Assembly (NCBI GenBank): GCA_002703245.1 | Contig: NZTV01000083.1 | Coordinates: forward strand, 1-64,000 | Origin: Microbacterium sp. | Lineage (GTDB): Bacteria; Actinomycetota; Actinomycetes; Actinomycetales; Microbacteriaceae | DNA: 64,000 bases | Reading direction: 5' to 3' | In this document: positions 52,163-60,188 of the stretch, piece after piece | Layout: the number at the start of each line of letters is the position of its first letter | Numbering within the stretch: the first letter of the stretch is position 1 | Made by a program: the position numbers and the translations under genes | The notes under the pieces: model-generated | Seen by the model: only the letters and a program-made list of their open reading frames with translations | What the model was told of the DNA's origin: nothing | The model's database searches: none

Positions 52163-52911
52163 GTCGGATGCTCGCGCCACTGGTCCTGGGCGTGGGCCTG
52201 AAGATGTATCTCGATCACGACCAGACCCTTCGCTGGGTCGAGCGCCTGCGTGATGCGGTGGGCGGGCACCCGGCGCTCACGGACGGCTCGGCGACCCTTT
52301 TCGTGCTTCCGACCTTCCCCTCGCTCTCCGAATCACGTCGTCTGCTCGCACACACGTCGGTGGCTCTCGGAGCGCAGGATCTCGCGGCGGAGGACGCCGG
52401 AGCCTTCACCGGCGAAGTCAGCGGTGTGGAGCTTCGTCAAGTCGGCTGTGTGTTCGTCGAGGTCGCGCACGCCGAGCGCCGCGCCCTCTTCGGCGAGGAC
52501 GATGAGCTGATCGCTCGGAAGTACGACGCCGCGCGGCGGAACGGCCTCGTCCCGGTCGTCTGTGTGGGCGAGGCCGAGCCGGGGGATCCGGAGGCCGCCG
52601 CCGAGGAGTGTCTTCGGCAACTGGACGCCATCGTCCGCACCACGGCGCCGGGTCAGCCGATGGTGGTCGCATACGAACCGGTCTGGGCGATCGGCGCGGC
52701 CCGACCGGCATCCATTGCGCATGTCCGGCATGTCTGTACGCGTATCCGCACCCGGATCGATCCGGACCTGGCCCGTGTGATCTACGGCGGAAGCGCCCGC
52801 CCCGGGATGCTCCCGGCGCTCCGTGGCGCCGCCGATGGGCTGTTCCTCGGGCGGGCGGCCCACGACGTCGAGGCGGTGGTTCGCGTGCTCGACGAGTGCC
52901 TGTCGGCCTGA
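52159..52911 (+). CDS. Triosephosphate-isomerase-like sugar-phosphate isomerase
   Basis: 250 residues. The TIM catalytic residues are present: Lys15 (GVGLKMYL), His104 (VEVAHAERRALFGE) and Glu173 (VAYEPVWAIG), with the phosphate loop IYGGSARPG and DGLFLGRAAHD. Canonical NxK is changed to GLK, and the sequence is divergent from housekeeping TpiA, like the EryH/LerI isomerases that act on L-erythrulose-1-phosphate or 3-ketotetrose phosphates. It is the last gene of the importer operon, overlapping the permease, which argues for a pathway-specific role. Confidence 0.88.
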   Translation: MSRMLAPLVLGVGLKMYLDHDQTLRWVERLRDAVGGHPALTDGSATLFVLPTFPSLSESRRLLAHTSVALGAQDLAAEDAGAFTGEVSGVELRQVGCVFVEVAHAERRALFGEDDELIARKYDAARRNGLVPVVCVGEAEPGDPEAAAEECLRQLDAIVRTTAPGQPMVVAYEPVWAIGAARPASIAHVRHVCTRIRTRIDPDLARVIYGGSARPGMLPALRGAADGLFLGRAAHDVEAVVRVLDECLSA

Positions 52912-53025
52912 TCTCCGGCGACCCTCCTGATGAGAGCGTTCTCATGAACAGGCTCGCGTGCTTTGTCGATCGGTGTCCAGGCCGATATGGTCAGCAGGTT
53001 GGACATTCGGGGGGATGGATGACGC

Positions 53026-53424
53026 ATGCTGCTGATCACCGGGATCGTGCTCGTACCGGCGGGGCTCCTGATGCTGTGGGTGGCCTGGGCCAGTGGCCGT
53101 GACCGGCTGCAACGCAACGGCACCGTGGGGGTGCGCACACGGCTGACCATGGAGTGTGACGCCGCCTGGTTCGCGGCGCAGCGCGCCGCGGCATCCGCCA
53201 CCGCCATCGGCGGCGCCGGGGCGCTGCTGGGCGGAATCGGCGCGATCGTCATGGCGATGGTCGAGGCGAGCCGGCCGGGACTGTCCTTCCCGTTCGCGAT
53301 GGCCACCTGGACTCTCCTGGCCCTGGGCGCTGCCGGGTGGAGCATCGCCTGGGCGCTCGCCGGTGTCGGACGCGGCGCCCGTGCCGCCGAGGCGCTGTGC
53401 GCGCAGCGGCCCGGCTGCGTGTGA
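53026..53424 (+). CDS. SdpI-like small membrane protein
   Basis: 132 residues with four hydrophobic segments. VGVRTRLTMECDAAWFAAQRAA matches the conserved loop of SdpI/YhfL-family proteins (GIRTRxTxxSxxAW), which in Bacillus gives immunity to the SdpC toxin; in actinobacteria the role is unknown. The ribosome site GGGGGGATGG lies before ATG 53026. It stands alone between the catabolic island and a convergent esterase pseudogene. Confidence 0.75.
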   Translation: MLLITGIVLVPAGLLMLWVAWASGRDRLQRNGTVGVRTRLTMECDAAWFAAQRAAASATAIGGAGALLGGIGAIVMAMVEASRPGLSFPFAMATWTLLALGAAGWSIAWALAGVGRGARAAEALCAQRPGCV

Positions 53425-53445
53425 GGGTCCGGCCTCACGCCGAGT

Positions 53446-54375
53446 TCAGCGAGGGGCCACGGCGGGGGTGAGCCGGGCGTCCAACCACACCGTCGCGCGG
53501 TCGACGAGTGACCGTGCGAGGTCGCTGTCGGGGGCCCACGACTCGAAGCCGTGCGGTGCGCCCTCGACGACATCGAGGGTCACCTCCACGCCGTCGTGCC
53601 GCATCCGCTCGGCGTAGGCGACGTCCTCGTCGTGGAACAGCTCGATGGCGGAGGTGTAGACCCATGCCGGAGGGAGCCCGGACAGATCCCCGCGGCGTGC
53701 GGGGACGGCGTATCGGGGCACCTCGGCCACGGCGAAGGCGTCGCCCAGATACGCACGCCACCCGACGAGGTTCGACCGGTTGTTTCACACGAAGTGGTCG
53801 TCGGCGTCGCGGGAGCGATCGGCGGCCGTGCGGTCGTCGAGCATCGGGCACCACAGCCACTGTGCCGCCACCGGCGTGCCTTCGTCGTGGAGACGCTGGA
53901 CCAGCGCCGCGGCGAGTCCACCACCCGCGCTCTGGCCGCCCACGGCGATGCGCAAGGGGTCGACGGCGTACCCGGCGGCGTGCGCGACCAGCCAGGCGAA
54001 ACCCGCCGCGACGTCCTCCAGCGCGGCGGGGAACGGATGCTTCGGCGCCACACGGTAATCCACCGACACCACGATCGCGCCGGTTCGCGCCGCGGTCTCG
54101 CCGCACAGCCGGTCGTCCATCCGTGGGGAGCCCATCACAAGCCCGCCACCGTGGATCCACAGCAACGCCGCACCGGACGCGCGCTCCGGGACGTACACCC
54201 GCAGTCGCACCCCGCCGGCGCGCGCGGTGCGACGCTCGACTCCGGACACGCGAGCCCCCGGGGTCAGGCGGGTCGCCCCGGCGGCCGCCCGGCGGAACAG
54301 CGCGTTCTCGAGACGGAATCGCGGCATCCGCCGGGTCGTGGCACGGAGGTCGGGGTCGACGCGGTCGATGTCCAT
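53446..54375 (-). pseudogene. HSL-type alpha/beta-hydrolase (esterase) with internal stop
   Basis: From ATG 54375 (GGAGA upstream) the frame gives MDIDRVDPDLRATTRRMPRF, WIHGGGLVMGSP (oxyanion HGGG) and AVGGQSAGGG with the nucleophilic serine. A TGA at 53787-53785 follows DADDHFV, then the same frame continues NNRSNLVGWRAYLGDAFAV and on to the catalytic His in GAPHGFESW and a stop at 53446. Relatives have Trp before NN, so TGG has become TGA at codon 197. The truncated product lacks the catalytic His and Asp. Confidence 0.88.
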
Positions 54376-54578
54376 CGGGAGGTCTCCGTCCTGCTCTCCG
54401 GGCGATCCGGGGCGGGGGTGCGTGGGTCTTCCTCACCTTCCCACAGGGGAGGTGTCCCCGCCGTTCCCCACGGGGCGCGGTGAGCATCGTGCCCAGCCGA
54501 TGACCATCTCGTGCTGACGATCTGCTCAGGTTCGACGGGTATGCTCGGGCGTGCCGATTCGAAGGAAGGTGTACGGAG

Positions 54579-54716
54579 ATGGAATTCGCTTGGGAAGCCG
54601 CCGTGGTGATCGCCGCGGTCGCCGCGCTCGCTGTCGTGACGGTGCGCGAGACGCTGCGTGACGGGTACCGGGCACGCGTGACCCGCACCATCTACGACAC
54701 CCGGAACCCGCAGTAA
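54579..54716 (+). CDS. Small single-span membrane peptide, 45 residues
   Basis: ATG 54579 follows GGAAGG and GGAG, and a TATGCT box lies at 54540-54545. The product begins MEFAWEAAVVIAAVAALAVV, one hydrophobic helix, followed by a basic, helical tail (RETLRDGYRARVTRTIYD) and NPQ. A strong terminator follows 20 bases after the stop. Promoter, ribosome site, codon pattern and terminator together support a real small gene of unknown function. Confidence 0.7.
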   Translation: MEFAWEAAVVIAAVAALAVVTVRETLRDGYRARVTRTIYDTRNPQ

Positions 54717-54735
54717 GCGGTCACCGACCGATCAC

Positions 54736-54768
54736 AGAACGCCCCCGCCGATCCGGTGGGGGCGTTCT
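54736..54768 (+). terminator. Rho-independent terminator
   Basis: A perfect 11-base-pair stem (AGAACGCCCCC with GGGGGCGTTCT) and an 11-base loop, ending in TTCTTC, directly after the small membrane peptide gene. This is the most classical terminator in the window. Confidence 0.85.
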
Positions 54769-55241
54769 TCGTCTGCGGGCGCGGTCACGTTCGAGGGCGA
54801 GATGACCTTGGGCTCCCGCTCGCGTCGGAGCAGGCCGTCCCCCACGAGGAGCCCCCCATGGTGGGTCGCCGCGGGCCGGGTCTGCTCGAGTGTGTCCGTC
54901 AGGTGCGACACCGTCCCCCATTCGCCCCTCCGGCGACGAGATCACGTTCGGCTCCTGCAGGCACGTGGGATCGACGACCGTCGTGTACCGGTTTCGACCG
55001 CATCCGTCAAGGGCCTCTTCGTCGCGGCGGCGTTGGAGGATGATCGAACATGCAGGGCGCGAAACGATCCACACGGCAGTTCGGGACGTCGCCGGCCCAT
55101 CCGGATTCCTCCCAGTGCTCGGATGACCGCGACGGTCTGCCACCTGCGGGAAGACGTGGCGGGCGACCTTGGGGAAGGCACGCGAACACCACGGATTCCG
55201 GGCTCCTCGCCATCGGGTAGGCGAGGGGCCCCTTCGTGCGC
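54769..55241. other. 473-base region without a recognised gene
   Basis: All open frames here are arginine-rich and unlike proteins. The only structure seen is an imperfect GC hairpin at 55201-55230 (GGCTCCTCGCC with GGCGAGGGGCC), a likely terminator for the PPOX gene that ends at 55242 on the minus strand. Confidence 0.55.
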
Positions 55242-55652
55242 TCACTGGGTCTTCGGTCCCCGCGAGTAGTCCTTGGACCACGCCTTTGTGACACGGACGC
55301 GGTAGGCGGCGGGGTCGATCCCCCGAGGGTACGGCTCACCGGTGTACTCGACGGCGAGACGGTCGACGATCTGCCACGCACCCTTACCCTCGACCCGTGA
55401 CGTGACGCGTCCGCGCACGTGGGCCATGTTGAACGGCGCGCCCGGGGCCGTGATCGAAACCGCGACACGGGGATCTGCGGTGACGTTGCGGTCCTTGAGG
55501 GAGCCCGCGATCGTGAACCACACGAGCTCTTCGCCGTCGACGCCGATCCATATCGGCGCGGAGTGCGGCGATCCGTCTGGCATCAGCGTCGCCAAATGGG
55601 CTATCTGGCCCCGTTCGAAGAAGGGGCGCGCAACGGTCCAGGTGTCGGTCAT
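55242..55652 (-). CDS. PPOX-class pyridoxamine 5'-phosphate-oxidase-like flavin protein
   Basis: 136 residues from ATG 55652. IAHLATLMPDGSPHSAPIWIGVDGE is the conserved first beta hairpin of the split-barrel PPOX family, followed by KDRNVTADPRVAVSI and VRGRVTSRVEG. In actinobacteria such proteins often bind F420 or flavin and reduce small molecules rather than make PLP. It is a single gene; 55653-55860 upstream holds no gene. Confidence 0.85.
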   Translation of the reverse strand: MTDTWTVARPFFERGQIAHLATLMPDGSPHSAPIWIGVDGEELVWFTIAGSLKDRNVTADPRVAVSITAPGAPFNMAHVRGRVTSRVEGKGAWQIVDRLAVEYTGEPYPRGIDPAAYRVRVTKAWSKDYSRGPKTQ

Positions 55653-55860
55653 GGCGGCATCCTCACATCTCATCGGAGGATGCGCGAGAGGGTGGCCCCC
55701 TCGGCGGCGCCGCGACGGGGGAGGGGGAGGTGGCAACGTCGCCGAGGGGACCACCACCCAAAGCGCGAGGTTCGGGCAATCGACAATGTAGCGAGATCGG
55801 GGCCCGGCATCAATACGAGACCGCATCCGATCTTTCAGGTCGCGGCGTGTTCCGCGTTGG

Positions 55861-56214
55861 TCAACGGGGGAGAAGTGCGGCGATGCGGTCCACCGCACCC
55901 GGGGTGACGCGGAAATACGCCCATGTGCCCCGCTTGGTGCGGGTGAGGAACCCGGCGGCGGTGAGCACCTTGAGATGGTGCGACACCGTCGGCTGTGACA
56001 GGCCGACCGGTTCGGTGAGATCGCACGCGCACGCTTCGCCGTCGGGCGATGCCGCGACGATGGACATCAGCCGGAGGCGCGTCGGGTCGGCGAGCGCTTT
56101 GAGTGCCGTCGCGAGCGCGGCCGCCTGGGTGTCGGACAACGCCTCGGCGGGCACGGGGCGCCCGCACGCGGCTGCGTCGAGCTCGGTGTTCAGGAGCGGG
56201 AGCGCGGAGGCCAT
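55861..56214 (-). CDS. arsR: ArsR-family arsenic-responsive repressor
   Basis: 117 residues from ATG 56214. KALADPTRLRLMSIVAAS begins the winged helix, and GEACACDLTEPVGLSQPTVS combines the metalloid-binding Cys-x-Cys with the recognition helix, completed by HHLKVLTAAGFL. Cys33 in AACG could provide a third ligand. It is divergent from arsO across an operator with three TCGATATAG elements, so it should repress both genes until arsenite binds. Confidence 0.9.
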   Translation of the reverse strand: MASALPLLNTELDAAACGRPVPAEALSDTQAAALATALKALADPTRLRLMSIVAASPDGEACACDLTEPVGLSQPTVSHHLKVLTAAGFLTRTKRGTWAYFRVTPGAVDRIAALLPR

Positions 56215-56226
56215 GCATCGATGATA

Positions 56227-56285
56227 ATCGATATTGACAAATCTCGATATAGCGGGGGACACTATATCGACCGATCTCGATATAG
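56227..56285. promoter_or_regulatory. ArsR operator in the arsR-arsO divergent promoter
   Basis: TCGATATAG occurs at 56244-56252 and 56277-56285 and inverted (CTATATCGA) at 56262-56270; ATCGATAT at 56227 is a fourth partial copy. The 56244/56262 pair is a perfect nine-base inverted repeat with a nine-base gap. The AT-rich tract stands out from the GC-rich surroundings. Confidence 0.8.
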
Positions 56286-56297
56286 CCGGAGGTTCTC

Positions 56298-57608
56298 GTG
56301 ACCCTGCTCGACCTGACCCCTCGCGTCGCCGTCAACGACGCGCTCACCGCTCTGCCGGTCGCCGTCATCGGTGCGGGCCCCGTGGGCCTTGCCGCCGCCG
56401 CGCATCTGGCCGAGCGGGGACTCCCCTTCGAAGTCCTCGAGGCCGGGGACGACGTCGGTGCCGCGATCCGTCGTTGGGGGCACACGCGCCTGTTCTCGCC
56501 GTGGCGCTATCTGATCGACCCCGCGGCCGAGCGGCTCCTCGACGCCGCCGGCTGGGAAGCGCCGGCGTCGGGCCGCGTGCCCACGGGCGCGGACCTCGTC
56601 GCGTCGTACCTCGAGCCGCTCGCACAGACCCCGGAGATGGCCGGTCGCATCCGTTTCGGGGTGACGGTCACGGCTGTGTCCCGTCGCGGCATGGACCGCA
56701 CCCGGAGCGCCGGCCGTGACGACACCCCGTTCGTTCTGCGCCTCACCGAACACGACGGACAGGTGCGGGAGATCTCCGCCCGTGCGGTGATCGACGCATC
56801 CGGAACGTACGCCTCCCCGAACCCGCTGGCCTCCTCCGGTCTTCCGCCGCTCGGATCCGGGGGCGCAGACCGTGTGCTGCACGCTTTGCCCGATGTCCTC
56901 GGCGCCGATCGCGCCCTGTTCGCCGGTCGTCACACGACCGTCGTCGGAGCCGGCCACTCCGCGGCCAACACCCTGCTCGCGCTCGCCGACCTCGCCGTCG
57001 ACGCACCCGGTACCCGTGTCAGCTGGCTGATCCGCAACGCCTCCGCCGTGCGGGTGACCTCGTCCGACGACGACGAGCTCGCGCACCGGGCCGCGCTCGG
57101 ATCGAAGCTGGACCGGCTCGTCGCCCAGGGGCGCGTGACCAAGATCGACTCGTTCGAGATCTCCGGTGTCGACGAATGCGATGAGGGGGTTCGTCTCGTC
57201 GGCACGCGGCGCGGTGAGCCGGCCACGCACGACAGCGACCTGGTCGTCAACGCGACCGGTTTCCGGCCCGATCTCGACATGCTCCGCGAGATCCGCCTCG
57301 ATCTCGACGAGGTCGTCGAGGCGCCTCGCCGGCTCGCCCCGCTGATCGACCCGAATCTGCACTCGTGCGGCACGGTCGAGCCTCATGGATTCGACGAGCT
57401 GACCCACCCCGACAAGGGCTTCTTCATCGTCGGCATGAAGTCCTACGGTCGTGCCCCGACGTTCCTGTTGGCCACGGGGTACGAACAGGTCCGCTCCATC
57501 GCCGCGTGGCTCGACGGGGACATGCGGGCGGCGACCGCCGTGCAACTGGATCTACCCGCCACCGGTGTCTGCTCGACGGACATCGGCGGCGGAACCTGCT
57601 GCAGCTGA
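56298..57608 (+). CDS. arsO: ArsO-like flavoprotein monooxygenase
   Basis: 436 residues from GTG 56298, with GGAGG upstream. It has the FAD motif VIGAGPVGLAAAAHLAERGL, the NADP motif VVGAGHSAANTLLAL and VVNATGFRPDLDML, in the order of class B flavin monooxygenases. The C-terminus CSTDIGGGTCCS, with three cysteines, is typical of ArsO proteins of actinobacterial ars operons. ArsO is thought to help oxidise or detoxify arsenicals; the reaction is not firmly known. No arsenite pump or arsenate reductase lies beside it. Confidence 0.85.
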   Translation: MTLLDLTPRVAVNDALTALPVAVIGAGPVGLAAAAHLAERGLPFEVLEAGDDVGAAIRRWGHTRLFSPWRYLIDPAAERLLDAAGWEAPASGRVPTGADLVASYLEPLAQTPEMAGRIRFGVTVTAVSRRGMDRTRSAGRDDTPFVLRLTEHDGQVREISARAVIDASGTYASPNPLASSGLPPLGSGGADRVLHALPDVLGADRALFAGRHTTVVGAGHSAANTLLALADLAVDAPGTRVSWLIRNASAVRVTSSDDDELAHRAALGSKLDRLVAQGRVTKIDSFEISGVDECDEGVRLVGTRRGEPATHDSDLVVNATGFRPDLDMLREIRLDLDEVVEAPRRLAPLIDPNLHSCGTVEPHGFDELTHPDKGFFIVGMKSYGRAPTFLLATGYEQVRSIAAWLDGDMRAATAVQLDLPATGVCSTDIGGGTCCS

Positions 57609-57634
57609 GTTCCCGTCACCTTTCGGCGGAGGGC

Positions 57635-57672
57635 GGCCGGCGCGGGGAGTGGGGGACTCCGCCGCGCCGGCC
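57635..57672. terminator. Bidirectional terminator between arsO and the DUF7882 gene
   Basis: GGCCGGCGCGG plus GGAGT pair with ACTCC plus CCGCGCCGGCC, a 16-base-pair stem with one bulge and a five-base loop, between convergent genes. Confidence 0.7.
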
Positions 57673-57725
57673 CGGAAGGGAGCGCTCCGCGCTGGGGGCG
57701 AGCGCTCCGTCGTCCGGTCGGACGG

Positions 57726-58115
57726 TCAGGCGGCGACCGTCGACCGAGCACGCACCGGGGCGCGGCGCGCCGCGGGCCGCATGCGGGTCGGCGCGGGCGT
57801 CACGGTCGGTTCGGGGATCTCCGCATCGATGTCGACGCTCAGTCCCGCCGACGAATTGGCCATCTCGGCCATGTTCTTGAGGGTGGGCTGGTCGAGCTTC
57901 TCGGGCTCCGCCGATGCGAAGACGAAGCGCATCGGAATGGCCGGCTGCAGCCAGAGGGTCGTGCGGCCCGGCTGCTGGTCCTTCCCGTGCTTCCACGAGA
58001 GCGTGAAGCTCTCGCCTCGTCGCAGCTTCGTGCCGACGACCACCTTCACATGGGCCAGAAGCCGATCGGGCAACTCGATCGGCTCGACGTCGTTCGCGTA
58101 GTACAGGCGCCCCAT
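57726..58115 (-). CDS. DUF7882-family protein
   Basis: 129 residues from ATG 58115, with AAGGGGA upstream. GRLYYANDVEPIELPDRLLA followed by HVKVVVGTKLRRGESFTLSW is the short conserved domain seen in Microbacteriaceae proteins often misnamed ATP-dependent DNA ligase. The last 40 residues are Pro/Arg/Ala-rich and disordered. The function is unknown. It is divergent from a MarR regulator across a short AT-rich operator-like region. Confidence 0.75.
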   Translation of the reverse strand: MGRLYYANDVEPIELPDRLLAHVKVVVGTKLRRGESFTLSWKHGKDQQPGRTTLWLQPAIPMRFVFASAEPEKLDQPTLKNMAEMANSSAGLSVDIDAEIPEPTVTPAPTRMRPAARRAPVRARSTVAA

Positions 58116-58169
58116 CAGATTCCCCTTCACGCTCTCGTGGATTACGATGCAAGTAACTCTTCCGTATTT

Positions 58170-58188
58170 TTACTAGGTTGTCTAGTTA
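58170..58188. promoter_or_regulatory. Likely MarR operator
   Basis: TTACTAG, five bases, CTAGTTA: an almost perfect inverted repeat in the AT-rich divergent region between the DUF7882 and MarR genes. MarR-family proteins usually bind such sites beside their own gene. Confidence 0.55.
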
Positions 58189-58235
58189 TCTCCGCGAAAG
58201 GTATGGCCCATCGGTCGGACGGACAGGAGGAAACG

Positions 58236-58802
58236 GTGAAGACGGCACGAGCGTCCCGGCGGAACACCGCCGCCGACCGGTCGCGCCCGGCCGAGCCCGC
58301 AACGGTGACCGTCGACCTCGCCGGCTACTGGTACGAAGCCGACCTCACCGACACCCGAGCGCGCTCGCGCGCGGTCCTCGAGGCGCTCCGGCTCTACCGC
58401 GCCGCCGAGATGGCGATGCGGCGGCGCACCCGGGAGTCCATGGCGATGGGGGAGAACGAGCTCCTCGTCCTGCGTTACCTCATCCGCAAGGGCGACGCCT
58501 TCGTCCGACCCGTCGAGCTGGCCGCCTACCTCGGCGTCTCGACCGCATCCATGACGGCCCTGCTGGACCGGCTCGAGAAGTCCGGCCACATCACACGCAT
58601 CGCCAACCCGGACGACCGGCGCAGCATCTTCGTGCGCGCGACCCCCTTGACCGAGGAGGAGGTCCGGGCCACCCTGGGGACGATGCACGAACGGATGTAC
58701 GCCGCGGTCGAGGGGATGAGCGCCTCGGAAGCCGAGGCGGTCGTCTCCTTCCTCACCCGGATGTCCCACGCGGTCGACGCCGTGGCGGTGGAGGCGCCGT
58801 GA
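58236..58802 (+). CDS. MarR-family transcriptional regulator
   Basis: 188 residues from GTG 58236, chosen because GGAGG lies six bases upstream; ATG 58203 would add 11 residues but has no spaced ribosome site. The winged helix includes GENELLVLRYLIRKGDAFVR, VELAAYLGVSTASMTALLDR, LEKSGHITRIANPDDRRSIF. It probably controls itself and the divergent DUF7882 gene through the 58170 repeat. Its stop overlaps the start of a small broken gene (GTGA). Confidence 0.88.
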   Translation: MKTARASRRNTAADRSRPAEPATVTVDLAGYWYEADLTDTRARSRAVLEALRLYRAAEMAMRRRTRESMAMGENELLVLRYLIRKGDAFVRPVELAAYLGVSTASMTALLDRLEKSGHITRIANPDDRRSIFVRATPLTEEEVRATLGTMHERMYAAVEGMSASEAEAVVSFLTRMSHAVDAVAVEAP

Positions 58803-58981
58803 TCTACGTGCTCGTGGGTGGTCCGCGTGACGGCCAGTAAGTCGACGACATCCCCCACGGCTACCGCCCGGATTCGTCCGAACGGCCGGCATCGCCGTAC
58901 GACGCGATCGAGGGCTTCGAGATGATCCGCGCCGTGTGGTTGCCCACCGACCGCGCGCGACTGCGCGTGTTGCGTGACTGA
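58799..58981 (+). pseudogene. Small gene with an internal stop, downstream of marR
   Basis: GTG 58799 overlaps the MarR stop. The frame reads MIYVLVGGPRDGQ, then TAA at 58838-58840, then VDDIPHGYRPDSSERPASPY and on to a natural stop at 58981. The flow of sequence across the TAA suggests a 60-residue protein in which one sense codon (likely CAA or GAA) became TAA. The family is not identified. Confidence 0.65.
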
Positions 58982-59007
58982 CCGCGTGCGCGGCGGGAAC
59001 GGCCCGG

Positions 59008-59994
59008 TCACTCGGGAGGGGCCACCGCGGCCCCGTCCGCGCGGGTCTTCACCAGGCTTGCCACCGTCGCCACGGTGATGGTCGTGGCGATGAACAGCAA
59101 CGAGAACCAGATCGGGATCTCCGGGGCCCACGCGACACTCTCGCCGCCGTTGACGAAGGGCACCTCGTTCACGTGCAGCGCGTGGAGCACGAGCTTGACG
59201 CCGATGAAGCCCAGGATCACCGCGAGTCCCTGGGCGAGGTAGACCAGACGCTCCAACAGCCCGCCGATGAGGAAGTACAGCTGACGCAGGCCCATGAGCG
59301 CGAACGCGTTCGCCGTGAACACGATGTACGCCTCCTCGGTCAGGCCGTAGACGGCGGGGATGGAATCCACGGCGAAGATCAGGTCGATGAACCCGATCGC
59401 CACGATCGTCAGGAACATCGGGGTGAACAAGCGGCGGCCCTGCCTGACCGTCGTGAGGCGACCCCCGTCGTCGTCGTCGCTGACCGGCAGGTGCCGACGG
59501 ACGAAGGTCATGAAGCGTCCGTGGGCGGGGTCGTGGTCGCCGCCCGTGAACGCCTGGCGGTACGCGAGCACCAGGAGCAGCGCCCCGAACAGATAGAACA
59601 CCCACGAGAAGTTCGCGATCAGCCCCGCACCGATCGCGATGAACGCACCGCGCAGCACCAGCGCGATCACGATGCCGATCATCAAGACCTTCTGCTGATA
59701 GATCTTCGGCACGGCGAAGCCGGTCATGAGCAGCAGGAAGACGAACAGGTTGTCGACCGACAGTGCCTTCTCGGTCAGGTACCCGGCGAAGTACTCCCCG
59801 CCGTAGGTCCATCCGGCCACCGAGCCGAGACCGACGCCGAACAGCAGCGCCAGACCGATGTAGAAGGCCGACCAACGCGCCGCCTCGCCGACGGACGGCT
59901 CGTGAGGACGGCGCACGTGGGCGAAGAACTCGTAGACGAAGAACGCGACGGTCACCGCAAGGGTGAGGATCCAGACCAGGGGGGTGACGGGCAT
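59008..59994 (-). CDS. TerC-family integral membrane protein
   Basis: 328 residues from ATG 59994, with GGAG seven bases upstream. About nine membrane segments. The TerC hallmark ALSVDNLFVFLLLMTGFAVP appears in the first half and FIDLIFAVDSIPAVYGL in the second, each with the membrane-buried acidic residues thought to bind metal ions. Relatives such as MeeF/MeeY and Alx export manganese to load secreted enzymes; older annotations say tellurium resistance. Confidence 0.92.
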   Translation of the reverse strand: MPVTPLVWILTLAVTVAFFVYEFFAHVRRPHEPSVGEAARWSAFYIGLALLFGVGLGSVAGWTYGGEYFAGYLTEKALSVDNLFVFLLLMTGFAVPKIYQQKVLMIGIVIALVLRGAFIAIGAGLIANFSWVFYLFGALLLVLAYRQAFTGGDHDPAHGRFMTFVRRHLPVSDDDDGGRLTTVRQGRRLFTPMFLTIVAIGFIDLIFAVDSIPAVYGLTEEAYIVFTANAFALMGLRQLYFLIGGLLERLVYLAQGLAVILGFIGVKLVLHALHVNEVPFVNGGESVAWAPEIPIWFSLLFIATTITVATVASLVKTRADGAAVAPPE

Positions 59995-60082
59995 CACAGG
60001 CTCCAAGAGGGGACGATGGCTGACGGGCCAAGGTCTCTTCCGGTCCTGCGGACCCGATGGATGCGGGACACACCGTCGCGTC

Positions 60083-60118
60083 CGTCATGACGCATCCACC
60101 GCAGACGGGAGTACTCCC
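60083..60118. promoter_or_regulatory. Two palindromes in the terC-QOR divergent region
   Basis: CGTCATGACG at 60083-60092 and GGGAGTACTCCC at 60107-60118 are exact palindromes in the 194-base space between divergently transcribed genes. They may be binding sites for an unidentified regulator. Confidence 0.4.
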
Positions 60119-60188
60119 CTTGTGTCCGACCATCATACGGGTGCATCCGGGGGAGGGTCTCGGCCGGAATACCCTTCCGGAGGTCGCC

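Noticed and set aside
52930-52945. ATGAGA/TCTCAT palindrome after the TIM-like gene
   Set aside because: A six-base stem with no T-tract or second copy; too weak to call a terminator or operator.
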